DNA of 64,000 nucleotides from Prinsepia uniflora (lineage: Eukaryota > Streptophyta > Magnoliopsida > Rosales > Rosaceae), in NCBI GenBank assembly GCA_032719365.1, contig CM064875.1, positions 16,107,816 through 16,171,815 of the forward strand. The letters run 5' to 3'. Shown here in pieces: positions 31,601 to 43,568 of this stretch; positions within the stretch are counted from its first letter, which is position 1, and the number at the start of each line of letters is the position of its first letter. Below the pieces are notes generated by a model that was given only the letters and a program-made list of their open reading frames with translations, was not told the DNA's origin and did not search any database. The position numbers and the translations under genes are program-made.

Positions 31601-34385
31601 ACTTCTCCTAATTATTCATATCAATTGTACTTGAATTGTTAGATAATTATAATCGGTGATACCATCACTCTTACCATGGGCGAAGGGAGGATCCATTGGG
31701 GGCTTGGGCTCCTCTCACATATATTTAATTAATTGTATTTTATGAAAGTATTTTTATTTTTCTTATAATTTTATTTTTATTAGATTAATTAATTGTGGCA
31801 CATTTGAACTCGTTGTTTATGATTACATTTCCTATTTGAGATTTATTAGCCAATATATCTTTATGTAATGTATCATTAAAAATATGGTATAATTTTTTAT
31901 ATTTTTATTTAGTTTTATATTATTATATTGATTTCAATAATTTGAATATCACTTTAACCAAAAAAAAGTTATTCTAATATTATTATGAATTAAATTACAT
32001 CAAATTTTAATTTTTTAATTTTATGTGTTTTGTAAAATGGCCCCCACACGATTCTAATCCTAGCTACGTCACTGACTATTACCATCGCTATTATAGAACC
32101 GTACATGAGATTTTCACCTCATACGGCTCTTTGAAAGCCAGAGATAGATTTAAGGACCGCATCAGTATTATTTTATCTTGATATGTTTGTACGAGGTATA
32201 AGGTAAAAAAAAAAAAATCTATCGGACGGTGCCAAATTAGATCAATGGAATTATGTCTGTTATAATAATTTTTATTATTTTAATTAAAAATAATAAATAA
32301 ATAAAAGTACTTCTGAATTGATCTCATCCTCTCTTTAATAATTTCAATAAAAGTTTTATGGCCTAACATGTAAGCAAAACCACTAATTTTAGAAGGAAAA
32401 AAAAAAGACATTTAAGGATATTATTATAATCAAATTTACATAGAAAGACAAATTGGTTTTTTTTTTTACAACCGAGACCAACCACCCATGTTAATTTCCA
32501 AGTCAAAAATCATTTTTTTTAGAATTGCGGTTTACTTGTTTGCCTTTATGAATTAAGGGTGTCTGATAGGGTTTAATGATAAAGACTTAAGGTTTTAGGG
32601 GGAAAATGGGGTTTTATTACGATATGTGTGATGATGGGAGAGCTTATGCTGAAGCCATTTCTAGCAAGGTGGTCCTAAAGACTATCTAAATTTAAATTTA
32701 GGACGGAAAATATTAGTTTTTTGATGAATAATGTGGGATTGTATTTAACCATCTCAAGTTTTTTAAACATATCTTTTAGTTTAATAAATTAATATATGCA
32801 CTAAAACATATCTTAAATGTTTTTATTATTTGAGATAAAATAAAAATATTTTGTATAAGATTTTTTCGCCCTGTATCGGCTCTTGAAATTTGAAGTTTTA
32901 TCACTTATTTTAAAATAAAAACATCATTAAAATATTGTTAAGATGATTTTCCAAGTGTAAGAATCTGTAGGTCTTATGTTTATATTTTTATTTTATTAAG
33001 TTTTATGTTTGTATTTTTCTTAGTATTTAATGTATTATTTGTTGTAATAAATGAATTTTAAATTTTGCAACATTTGAATATAAATATTAAAATTGACTAT
33101 ATATTTAAAAGAATTTGAATTTTTATTATTAATTTAGAAGAAAACAACTTAAATAAAGAAATTGAAATACAATAATTCAAGCATAAGAAATTAAATAGAA
33201 TAACTCAAACATTAAAAGGAAAAGGATTGTTGGGAGGCGAAATATTTCAATGGAAAAAGCCATTTAATTATAAATTATTCCATTTTTTAAGCCTAATTTA
33301 TAAATTAGTCTATTTAACATATAAAATAGTTTATTTACTATTTTATTTTTTATTTCTTTATGTGTTCTTTTTATGATTTTTTTTTAAGTTTTTAAATACT
33401 ATTTATCCCCTTTCCAGATATGGATGAGAAACTTTCAAATTTTAAATATTATTATTTTATATTTATTTTTCAAAATTATTTAAATTAAAGATAATTCTAA
33501 CTAAATTTCAGAAGATTTATTTTACATTTATTTTATTGGATAATAGCAGATACGTTTAAAGAGTCAGAGATTTACAAATAGGTTATTTCTCGTATTACTT
33601 TTCGTAGATAAATTAATAAGAACATATTTATTTATTTATTTAGAGAGGTATATTGAAAAATATATACCTATTATGATACAATTAGAATTTTCATATATAT
33701 ATATATATATATATGTGTATCTTATTTATAAGGGAGAGTTAAGTAGATAATATTATTTAATTTACCTGTTAAGTTTAGAATCAAATATTAGTAGGTACAT
33801 AAAATATTTTATTACCTATATGATATAAATTATAATATGTGACATCGAATACACATATAGCTAGAACTAAGATTAAATATATAGATGGCGAACTAAATGA
33901 ATCGCGAGATCATCCATATAGATGGTGAATAAATTGAATCTAATAAATCCACTCTTACAATAAAATCTAACAAAAATATGAAACAACATTATGCAAGATG
34001 CAAAATTGTTTAAAAAATTATAATATGTAATGGCACACCTGTAATTGTTTAAAAAAGAACGGACTAAAAAGAATGATGTAATTTGACAAACAGTAAAAAA
34101 AAACGTTATTTCTTTTTAATTGTCTATATTTATCATAGTAGATTAATTCATAAGTTAAATCCAAAAATAGAACCTATTTATAATTATCCCTTTAAAATAT
34201 GGAGTAACGGAAAAGCTGCAACAGAAAGGTAACAAATTAAAAACCAAAAATTTTGCAGCAAAATATGTTGTCTCTTTATAGGGCCCCTAAGTTTTGTTTT
34301 AGGACGTCCCAAAGTGCTAGCCAGATATAGCCTAATGGCCAAATTTAGGCATTTAGGACATTATTTAGGGCATCTCCAACCATGG
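31601..34385. other. AT-rich nuclear DNA, no gene seen
   Basis: Dominated by A/T runs and a (TA)n stretch at 33692-33714; no long frame on either strand. Two G/C-richer patches near 31677-31725 and 32036-32085 look loosely like inverted ends of a small transposable element (GGGGGCTTGGGCTCC and GGCCCCCACACG), but this is weak. The right end reads agggcatctccaaccatgg, a common plant nuclear repeat end, just before mitochondrial-like sequence. Confidence 0.6.
32096..32129 (-). other. Group II intron domain V-like hairpin (organelle relic)
   Basis: On the minus strand this 34-base stretch begins GAGCCGTATGAGG, has a GAAA tetraloop and ends CTCATGTACGGTTC. It has the AGC triad, a short bulge and the total length typical of domain V of plant organelle group II introns. 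No other intron domain or exon was recognised next to it. Confidence 0.65.
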
Positions 34386-35833
34386 GCTACTTCCCGATCG
34401 GCGAATACTTTTCGTTGTCCTTTACTTGTTTAGTGGCTTCTGTCTGAGGGCATCTGGAATTGTCTGTTTCGGTATCAACTCTTGTAAACGGTCTTCACTG
34501 ATCTAGTCAACAGGACAAGCAAGAGAGTTATCACAACCCAGTCTTTATTCTTATTATTCTTCTCTGAAAGCACACTGATTTCAATCCGATTCGTCGAGTC
34601 TATTGGCCAGATTTCAATACCGTCAACTGATCATGGAAGCTAGCAACCACTGAACTTGCCTAGTGCTCTTTCTATAAAAAAGATTGAGTAAGAAAAATCT
34701 GGAATTGGCTTCAATCGAGATTGCCTCGGCTTCTTAGGCACATGAGGAACCAGCCTAACATCTTTTCAATTGGAATCCCAATCAAAGATGATGAATATTA
34801 AGTAATAATAGCATGGCACTTCGAATTCGATATGAAACGTTTTTTTAACCCTTAAATTATGGCCACGCTGGGACTTTCTTTCGAAAGCCGGGGTCAGAGA
34901 ACTCCTAAATGCAGTTCATACGCAACCCACCAGGTTCCGACCACCCATCCATATTTGCTCTTTCCCTCAGGCGGGCACACTGATACCTCCAGCCAAGAGG
35001 AGTGACAGAGAGGATCAAATATTTCGAGCTGGCTTCCGTGGAAAATTCAGACTTTCTTTTTGATGCTGCGATCACATAAAAACATAAACTTTGAAGTTCA
35101 ATAGTGGACCCGCATAGCCCTCGATTTATGTATTATTTATCCATTCTTACTTTTTTATGCCAATGTTGGTGACTGGAGATAACTCTCTTCAATTATTTCT
35201 GGGATGGGAGGGAGTAGGGTTAAACATGACTCCTAAAGAATTCCAAAAATACAAAGTTCTCTTCTCTTTTCGTTCTATTCTTTTTTCTTTTGACTTAGTT
35301 GGCAGGGTCAGGGCCTTTCTCGTTGGGTTCACTAAACATACTTAAGAGTCCTTTCCTAAACCACTTCCTGTTCAGTTGCTGAAAGAATAGAGATAGGCAA
35401 GTAAGTGGCTTGATGAGGATAACTAAGCTGACACGACGGAGTTGGCTGCTGGCACAACAGGGTGGTGCCTGGCAATGATTTTTGTAGATTGAGATGGATT
35501 GATCTTCGCTCAGAAAACAAAGATGCAAACTTCCTAGCATTGCTGAAATTAAAGAAGACTCGAAGACACTTGACACTCGTTTTTCTCTTGTTCACGTTGA
35601 TAGCCCGGGTTCAGTTCAAGTTGCTACGAAAGAATTCATTGAAGGGGTGGAACAAGCTTACCTTTTAGAGTAAGGGGAAAGGGCCTTTTTTTATCGTAAT
35701 TATAGATCGTGCCAGGCTTTCCTTTCCGGATGGTGGAAGAGCAAGGGGAGACCGAGTCATTTGACGGAAATGGAAGGCTTTTACCCTATTAGAGAAGGCC
35801 CTATGAAGTAAAGGGAATACGGGAGGCAAGAAG
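34386..35833 (+). other. Mitochondrial DNA insertion (NUMT), segment 1
   Basis: Base composition and style change sharply from the AT-rich flank, and a nad5 fragment lies at 35104-35219. The rest resembles plant mitochondrial intergenic DNA, with short frames only. It ends at the AGAAG target duplication of solo LTR B2 and continues at 38746. Confidence 0.75.
35104..35219 (+). pseudogene. nad5: Mitochondrial nad5 fragment (NADH dehydrogenase subunit 5)
   Basis: The frame from 35104 reads DPHSPRFM, then after a frame change gives MPMLVTGDNSLQLFLGWEGV from 35157. This is a conserved membrane segment of plant mitochondrial nad5, a proton-pumping subunit of respiratory complex I. Only about 38 codons remain, with no homology after GGGAGTAGGG. 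The frame breaks inside the T-run at 35151-35156, which is one base short of the expected frame. It is a non-functional nuclear copy. Confidence 0.9.
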
Positions 35834-36128
35834 TGACAGGACCCACCCCAATTATCACCCCGATAACCGAGGTGAACCCTGCTCCCGTCTGACAACCCAA
35901 CACAAAAGACCGAAAACCTCACCAAAACCACAAATTACACTGTCAGACGAAGGAGAAATTAAAACATCCAAGTCACCCGTTATACAGAGCATAGTACCAA
36001 ACAAAGTAAAACAAAACCACACACAGAGTACACGTACAACAGAACACTGAAACCACTCCGAGAAAACGCTCGAGTACTCTATGCCTCCGACGCTGCCTCA
36101 ACGTCAACCCCCGCGCTAGCTCCACGAC

Positions 36129-37061
36129 CTGGAGGGCAATTAAAAACCAGAAAGTGTGAGTGGACCAAAAGAATAAAAGTTTCAAAAACCATTTACATAA
36201 ACAAACCAGGGTTTAGCCCTCCGTTTTGAAAACATGCATGCATAACCCAGTTTTTGAAAACATTTATAAATCACATTATGTTCATCATGGAAACCGCAGC
36301 AACATAAACACAGTATGATAACGTTATAAAACATTAGCAGTAAAACATAAGATACCAATATAATCATCCGATCAAACCTGCTGGATCTATCCGAGTCTTT
36401 AAACTCCCGAGTCTTTAAACTCAATCCAGGCCTCAATATAATCTGAGTCTTTAAACTCCCAAGTCTTTAAACTCAACAGGCCTACGGGGGAAATATCAAT
36501 ATATCCGAGTCTTTAAACTCCCGAGTCTTTAAACTCAATCTGGGTCTTTAAACCCAATCCGGGCCAGTCCCCCGTCAATCATAATCCGGGTCTTTAAACC
36601 CAATAATCAGATCCAGCAAATCCAATCCAAAACCATTTGAAAACCTTTTCCAAATCCATATCCAAACCCGAATCCGAAATCACCATCCTGAAGCCCTTCT
36701 GGCGTTCAGAACCGTCATTCCGAACCCAAATCCAGAATTCCACTTTTCAATTTTAAAATCAAATTCTCGCTTTCCGAAATCTGATTCTAAAATCGAAAAC
36801 CCTTGATCATCAAATCATGTCTCAAATCCTTTTATAATCATTGAAAACCATTTATCGTTTGAAATCCCAAAACCATGGCATCATAATCAGAAATCAAGCC
36901 TTCCTCGTAAAACGTGTCAAATACGTAATTTCCTCGAAAAACGTGCAATAATGTAAAACAGTTATAGCTTATTCAAATAATCATGAAATCACATATAAAA
37001 CCATAAATCAAGTAATTAAAAGCAGTTATGCATGCTCAATTTAAGGAACAAGTCCACTCAC
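36129..37061 (-). other. Intron-like LTR cassette, solo LTR B2
   Basis: On the minus strand GTGAGTGGAC starts at 37061 and CCCTCCAG ends at 36129 before GTCGTGG; 933 bp. The complement of the donor side, GTGAGTGGAC on the plus strand, is at about 36157-36168. The frame after the acceptor-like site ends VDVEAASEA-stop (stop at 36079-36081). Confidence 0.5.
36393..36601 (-). repeat. Covarying hairpins, solo LTR B2
   Basis: On the plus strand GAGTctttaaACTC is at 36393, 36409, 36445, 36507 and 36523; GGGTctttaaACCC is at 36542 and 36588; a broken AAGT...ACTC is at 36461. Loops are constant and stems change in pairs. Confidence 0.8.
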
Positions 37062-38745
37062 AGTTACCGGGCACGTCACTCGCGTCCCGAACGTCCTGTA
37101 CGTTCCTCGACCTCCTCGAGGATTCCCAATCCTGTCACAAGTCACCAAAGCGAGTCACTAACACGTCAACTAAGTTCCTCCTAATTTCCCCCACTTTTTC
37201 CGAACTTCGAACGTAACTAACCAGCACCCTAAACCTTCAACCTCGTAGAACTAACCCGAAACAACGTCCGATCGTCCCGAAACCTATCCCAAAAGACTCG
37301 TTACAACGATTAGACCAAAAACTATGTTGGAAGGTTCGCCGGAATCCTCCCCACGTGCCGCCCAAAGTGGCTGCGCGTGGGCCTCACGCGCCTGCACACA
37401 GTCACTGTTCATCGTCTTCTTTGATGGGTCGACCGGTCTGAACCGGCGAGGGCGGTTCTTCACCGTTTCCCTTCCGTTTTTGTTCCTTTTAAACCCAGAA
37501 GCTTCGTCCTCTTCCTAGCAACCTATTCCACACCTAAAATCACGACATCACGGCTTCAATCCCATCTTCCCAACTCGAAACATAAACCCGTCCAAAACCC
37601 TGTTTTTCAATCCGACCACCCGTGCATCCCCCCTTCACAGCTGCACAACCAACAGCTTCCTAGGGACCTACTTAGTTGATTAGCACTCACCAAACACCTC
37701 GACTCATACCCAAAAGCCACGACTTACCATTTGAACCTCAACTGGAAAACAGAGCAAACAGGGGAAAGAAGAGAAATTACCTGCTGTCTGTGCTCCACCG
37801 CGAGCTCTGCCGTGTCCACTGGGTCCCTAAGGCTCCACTACGGTCCCTGACCACCACCAGCAGCCCCGATTGATCGACACACGGCAGCACCACCACCAAA
37901 CTTCCTCTCTGTTCTCTGTTTCCCCTGAGACACTCGCACATTCTTCGCACACAAACACTCCTATCTCTTACACCTCTCACCACTTCCTCTGCACTCCCAG
38001 TCTCCTCTGAACACACTCACTCACCCAAGAACTCACACACTCACTGCAACCCTGATCGATTCCCTCTCAAGCCCAGTCTCAGTTTTTCTTCAACATACAC
38101 ACAAGCACGACTTACCCGTTTAATTTTGCACCGTGCAACGTCCTAGAAGCCACTAGAGCACCCCCACGTGTCCACCATCCCCTAGTCCAAACTCAAAAAT
38201 ATCTAATCCTTCCTGCACACTTGGCCTTATCAGATTGGCCCAATTCCCAAGGCACAAAAAGCCCAAAATGCCCTTATAAATAAAATTACCATTTTTCCCT
38301 TCGCCGTTCTAGACCCCTAGCTCACTCGTCTGACGTCCGATGAACGCATGCCGCCTGTCGTTGGACTCAAGACGACAAGATCTACCTAACGGTCCTCGGT
38401 CTACGGAAAACCAAGTGTTCAGCAAAAAGTCAACGTTTTTCCTCTATTTCTCCAAAATTACGATAACGCCCCCAACCTTCCGAACATCATAACTTCCTCC
38501 TCGGATGTCGGAATTGGGCGTGCCACTTGTCTACGGACTCATGACGTCCCGAACTATGTCACGGTCATCGGTCAATGTCCAATTGACCGCCCGAACTAAA
38601 AGTCAACATTTTGCCCATTCTAGGGGCAAAATAATCATTCTACGCCCAAGGTCCAAAAGTAACCCACTAACTACCGATTAACCCAGTTAATCCACCACTA
38701 ATCACCTTACTAATCCTAACTTCCGGGACGGGTCCTTACAAGAAG

Positions 38746-39240
38746 TCATTTTTTGAAAGGTTTTCTTGTTCTCATCGAATATCAAATCAATCGGTAGATC
38801 TCACTTCGTTTCCCCCATACCATGGCCATAAGGGATTGCCATTGGAATCTGTCGCTTGTATAGAGGGATTACTATTAATCACGGCACAGGAGACAAAGAA
38901 GTTGTGTTTGGATCTGCGAAGGCAATCACTCGGATGTTCCCCTAACCCAACCCAGGAACGGACTGTGGTTGGCTAGCAAAGTAAATCCGGTACACAAATA
39001 TGTTTAATGAATGAAATATCGGGAATTACAACCAATTTGATGGGGTTTATGCGACTTATTGTATTCCAAGAAAATTGACTCCTTATTTTCCAACCGGATT
39101 CATGAGTGAAGGAAAAGATCAGATGGGCCCTGCTAACAGCTCTTTGTCCGATTCTATTCTTATTTCCTGTGGTTACCGGGAATTTCATTAGACCTTAAAT
39201 GCGTGTAACGGCTAAAAAGCCAGCAACTTGTTAGGAGTAG
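38746..39240 (+). other. Mitochondrial insertion, segment 2
   Basis: Continues segment 1 after solo LTR B2. Sequence of mitochondrial style, with no gene that I recognise; short frames only. It ends at the GTTTT target duplication (39241-39245) of element C. Confidence 0.7.
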
Positions 39241-39424
39241 GTTTTTGACAGGACCCGTCCCATATCCGTCGGGATTAGCGTGGGACGTGCCTGCTCCCGT
39301 CTGACACAAAGTGTCAGACTAGGGATATTTTCGTCCTTTGCCCAACCGGGGCTATCAGAGTACGGCAGGATCCGAAGGAGGAATGTAATGTCTCGTCTCT
39401 GCAACAGCCGCATCCGTGATCAAC

Positions 39425-40826
39425 CTGAAGGGTATTCAAAACACAAAAGCTGTGAGGGGACAAAACAATTATTTTATAAAAACATTTTGTAAAAGACCTT
39501 TATGCCATTCATTAAAAACATATGCATGCATTCAAAAACCATTTCTAGGGTTCATGCACGGTCCCCATAAACCATCATGAACCATAAAACCATTTGGGCC
39601 TTGGCCCGAAATCAGTCAAACAACACATGGGATCTCCACCCAAACCAAAACACGTGGGAACTCGTCCCAAAACCATCTCATAAGGGTCTCAGCCCAAAAC
39701 CAATACGCATTGGTCTCAGCCCAACACCGTCTCAGTAAAATCTCGTACACATATACATATATACATATATAACCCATCCTAGGCACTTCCAGAGAAGATG
39801 CCAACTCGGGGCACATAGCCCCTAGGGAACACATCCCCGATATAGTCAAGATGTCTCAATATATATATAAGTATACATACTACTCGGGGTCTCACTCCGA
39901 GTCTTCTCCCAGGAATTCTCCATATGGGAGGCTCATCTTCGGACCTAGTCCGATCATCTCTCCGGAATCTGGTATGAGACCACATCATAACGTCCACTCC
40001 TGGAACGAGATCCCTATGGGGATACCCACTCTGGTCTGTGGATCGTGACTCTCCAGGTCGACGATTGGAGGAGGCCAATCAATAAGCTCATAAGGAGGGT
40101 ATATACATACTCGTATAGAAAAACCATAAAAACGGAACTCATGCCCGATAACACAAATCAACTGGGCCTTCCGCCCCAACATAAGACTCAATAGGGCCTC
40201 TAGCCCGATTTCACAATGAACTGGGCATTAAGCCCGAACTCGTAATCAACGGGGCATCGAGCCCGATATCTCAGGGTTAGTCACGATCCCGATCATAACG
40301 ATGTATGCAACCATCAATCCAGGACCGCTCTCAATCCTGGTATGTTACCGTCAACACATCACTGCCGCGACAATCTCGAGACCATGGTGCACACGTCGCC
40401 GATCGATCCTCTAAACCGTCAGCACTTCGAAGTCAAGGCTCTAGTGGCTGCTCGACAATGGGACGTGCATCGTGACCTCTCCAGAAGTAACGTATCTCAA
40501 TCCGGAGGCGAGCATCACGTCGTCCGTCGTCGTGCACACAGCACTCGTCACGACCACGACTCAGACCTACGTGTCGTCAATAGGGTCTCATGCCCGAGTC
40601 AAAACCAACTCAAATTGGGTCTCATGCCCGGTTTTATCTGTTCAAAACCATTTCATGAAAATCGAAAGCATAAGCGCGTATAAGCACGTATAAAGTCCGA
40701 AAACCTCGAAGTACGTGCCCATACGTAAACACACACCAAAATGCACTTAAGGAATCCCAAAACACATATTAAAACATATATAAAACATTTATGCATGCAT
40801 CGATTTCAAGAAGAAAGTCCACTCAC
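39425..40826 (-). other. Intron-like LTR cassette, element C (copy 1)
   Basis: Minus strand: GTGAGTGGAC begins at 40826 and CCCTTCAG ends at 39425 before GT; 1402 bp. The other LTR has it at 43676-45075. The complement of the donor side is CTGTGAGGGGAC near 39447 here and CTGTGAGTGGAC in the other copy. The short acidic frame seen in the other families is not kept. Confidence 0.45.
39596..40264 (-). repeat. GGG...CCC hairpin series, element C
   Basis: Plus strand: GGGCcttGGCCC 39596-39607, GGGatctccaCCC 39629-39641, GGGAactcgTCCC 39656-39668, GGGtctcagCCC 39684-39695. A second run is GGGCcttccGCCC 40164-40176, GGGCctctaGCCC 40194-40206, GGGCattaaGCCC 40223-40235 and GGGCatcgaGCCC 40252-40264, at 29-30 bp steps. 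Loops vary freely while stems pair. The other LTR repeats the series around 43853-44515. Confidence 0.8.
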
Positions 40827-41790
40827 AGACTGTCAGGGTCAATCGTCGTCTCCAAGACTTCCAAACCTGTCCATATCACTTTAGAGGGTTACTAACTACT
40901 TAATAAACCTCTCACTAAAGCCCCCTAATTTTCTGGGATTTTAAACTATTTTTAAACATGCACCGAAACCTTCGGATAGCCCGAACTATATCGAAATGAT
41001 GTCTGATCGACTCGAAACCAGTCCCAAAATGTTCGTTACATCGAATAGATGATTTCACATGTTGGAACCTCCCCCAAAGGAGGGTTCACGCTCCCCTAGA
41101 AGGGCCTGCGCGTGGGCCTCACGCGCCCACTGTTCATCCTTCTTCAACCTTCAGCCAGGCCGGACCGAACCGGCCAGCCCGGTTTTTGTTTTTCAAATCT
41201 GGTCTTCTTGGACCGGCGTGACCGGTCCAAGGCCCTCCTTTCTTCATTCTTCGTCCAATCTTTTCCTTTTCGATCCCATTCTTCCTATTTTGGTCCTAGG
41301 AATCTAAACCTATCAACCAAAACCTCTAAAATCTACTTAAACCCACCGGTTTAATTCCTCCTCCACGGTTCAATTTTTCCAAACCTTCCCCAGGGGTTCT
41401 TTAACCTCTAACCTTCCTCAAAAACATCCTAACACACTCTTACTAACCCATTTAACTCAAAACAATCAATGAAAAACGTCCATAATGATTAGAAGTGAAA
41501 AATGGATAAAATCGGTTAAAACTGATTACCTCGATCGGTTCCTCCTCCGTCGTCCACTGCGGCTCTGCCTGGGCCAACCACCACATCCATCTGGTCCTCC
41601 TCTCACTCTCTTTAGCCTCACCAGTGCTCATAGGGTAGAAGGGTTTGGTTTTGGGGGTGAAGGTTGATCGGGTTTGGGCTTGGAATGAAGAAAATGATCG
41701 ATGAAAAGGGGGATAGGATATGCATGAAGGAAAAATGATGGGGAATGAATGACGATCCATTGGGCCTGAGAAAGATCTGGGGCCCACTAA

Positions 41791-43568
41791 AGGATGTCAA
41801 CAAGCCTACCACGCTATGGCACGACTACCAACTCGATCACAACAACTAACTCGGACATCATCCGCATATCCGTAAACAATCCAATTTTCCTATCCGTTTA
41901 TGACCGTATATGCAAATCCTAAAGGATGTCAATTCATCCTAATCCGATGTGCCACCCAACTGAAGAGTCATAACAGGCTCCTGTTGTGATCTACGGAAAA
42001 CTCTTTGTGTCCTGCTCAATTCTCCGGTCACTAATCCTCACTACAGTCCTTACGTCGTCCATTCTTTCCGATCAACGACAACTGTCGATAACTATTGTAG
42101 TGACCCATTCTATTTCTCACTATCAGGTTCTCCTCAAACTAGCGTACACGACATTCAAGAGGTATGGTCAACCGCAATCAACCAAACCATCTCCACACAA
42201 TTGCCAAGACAAATTCATATTATCCGACGAATCCTTCTCGTCGCGTAATGGTTGAACCTTACCATGAGCACATTACGACTGAGCTACACTCAGCCCGTGG
42301 CTCATCGTCTCCTCGCGCTAACATCATCGCATCACCGCCACACTGGGTGCAAATCAAACCAATCCTAAAACGTCGCTCCTGTCGAGCAATCACCATTTCT
42401 CTCTGTTACCTTACAAGGTAGTGTGGCACACTGCTCAACTCTGAAGCTCCTCTTCTTTTGTAATCGCACTCGGTCGTGACCGAGCCAACTCCCCAAACCA
42501 CTGCTCGTACTGTGTGTCACTCACGCACCCTCATTTCCTCGTCACGACAACTTGAGTCTATCCAACTCGATATGACTCGACCATGTCCATCGATAGCAGC
42601 GTCTGCTACAACCTCGGGCAGACCGATCTCAGAACCACTCTGCTATCGAGACTCCAAAACTACGCGGTCAACTCACCGCTAGCACTAACTGCTCAACGCA
42701 CAACATCCACTAATCGGTCCACCTCGGAATTCGATTGACAAGCACTACACTCCTGGTAACTCGTCCAACCAAACACCGACTAGGGTTAACACAACCCCGC
42801 TGCTCGCTACAACATGTCTATCTCGAATGATCCCTTGCCTCGACTCCGAAGGATCTCCGATACTGGTAACCGAACAACCAGTAACTACAACCTGAGGACC
42901 TCGTCCTCTCGTAACTCCACGACTCTCAACCGCTGGCCTCCACAAGAGCTTGGCCCAATTTCATGCCTAACGATGCACCACTGCTACACGTCACGATAGT
43001 ATCCTATCGCGTCACACCACAACTACTTCGGCATCTCTTGCCAGTCGACATCCCTCCGGGATTCGACACTTCTAAACGTGGCCTCTCGTGCCAAATAAGA
43101 TCGACGGTCCTATTCCAACCAGTCTCAACTAAGGTCCTCGCGCGTATGACTGCTCCGAGCAGCACAATCTCGATCCTTGCGGTTCTATCGTGGACGATCC
43201 CAATGTCCAACCTCCACGAATTTCACCACGCTTCGTTCCAAGTCCGTCACGACGCCTTGGTGGTCCTGACTCTCAGGTCGTCCTACTGCGTCTACTGATC
43301 TACTGGATCCTATTCTAGTAACTATGCGACTCTAAGCCGTCGGATTCTCACGGATAACGATCCTACTCGAGGTTCTGACCTCTCGGAAAACACGGCATGC
43401 ACAGAATGCACGGCAGAGGAGGCCAAACTGACCTCACACGATCGCATCGCTTGTCAAACGTAAACAAACTAGGGTTGATTCGACCGAATCCTTGTACTAG
43501 TACCCTAACTATCAAGTTGATGATGGGTTGTTACGATTGGAGAGACATCACATCCTCGATCTGCGCGC
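41791..43568. other. Element C core, no coding motif recognised
   Basis: Moderately GC-rich with frames below about 110 codons on both strands. I could not find zinc knuckle, protease, RT, RNase H or integrase motifs. The words AAGGATGTCAA and AAGGATGTCAATTCATCC occur at 41790 and 41923. It may be a very decayed gag-pol or unrelated filler. Confidence 0.5.

Larger units (their letters stand above)
35834..38740 (-). mobile_element. Solo LTR B2 (2907 bp) inside the mitochondrial insertion
   Basis: On the minus strand it starts TGTAAGGACCCG at 38740 and ends GGTCCTGTCA at 35834, with target duplication AGAAG at 35829-35833 and 38741-38745. It has the same hairpin type and layout as solo LTR B. 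Both flanks are mitochondrial-like, so it landed after the mitochondrial DNA entered the nucleus. Confidence 0.93.
39246..41790 (-). repeat. Element C 3' LTR (inner end missing)
   Basis: Matches 43569-45990 closely, but stops after ...GGCCCACTAA, where the other copy goes on for about 490 bp to its TG end. It contains the cassette 39425-40826 and the GGG-type hairpins. Confidence 0.85.

Noticed and set aside
31677..32085. Small DNA transposon with inverted G-rich ends
   Set aside because: The ends are only loosely similar and no target duplication was found.
32096..32129. Active group II intron
   Set aside because: Only domain V is visible; no domain I-IV, maturase or exon was found nearby.
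33692..33714. TA repeat as a regulatory or replication site
   Set aside because: A plain dinucleotide microsatellite, like that at 61429-61450; nothing else supports a function.
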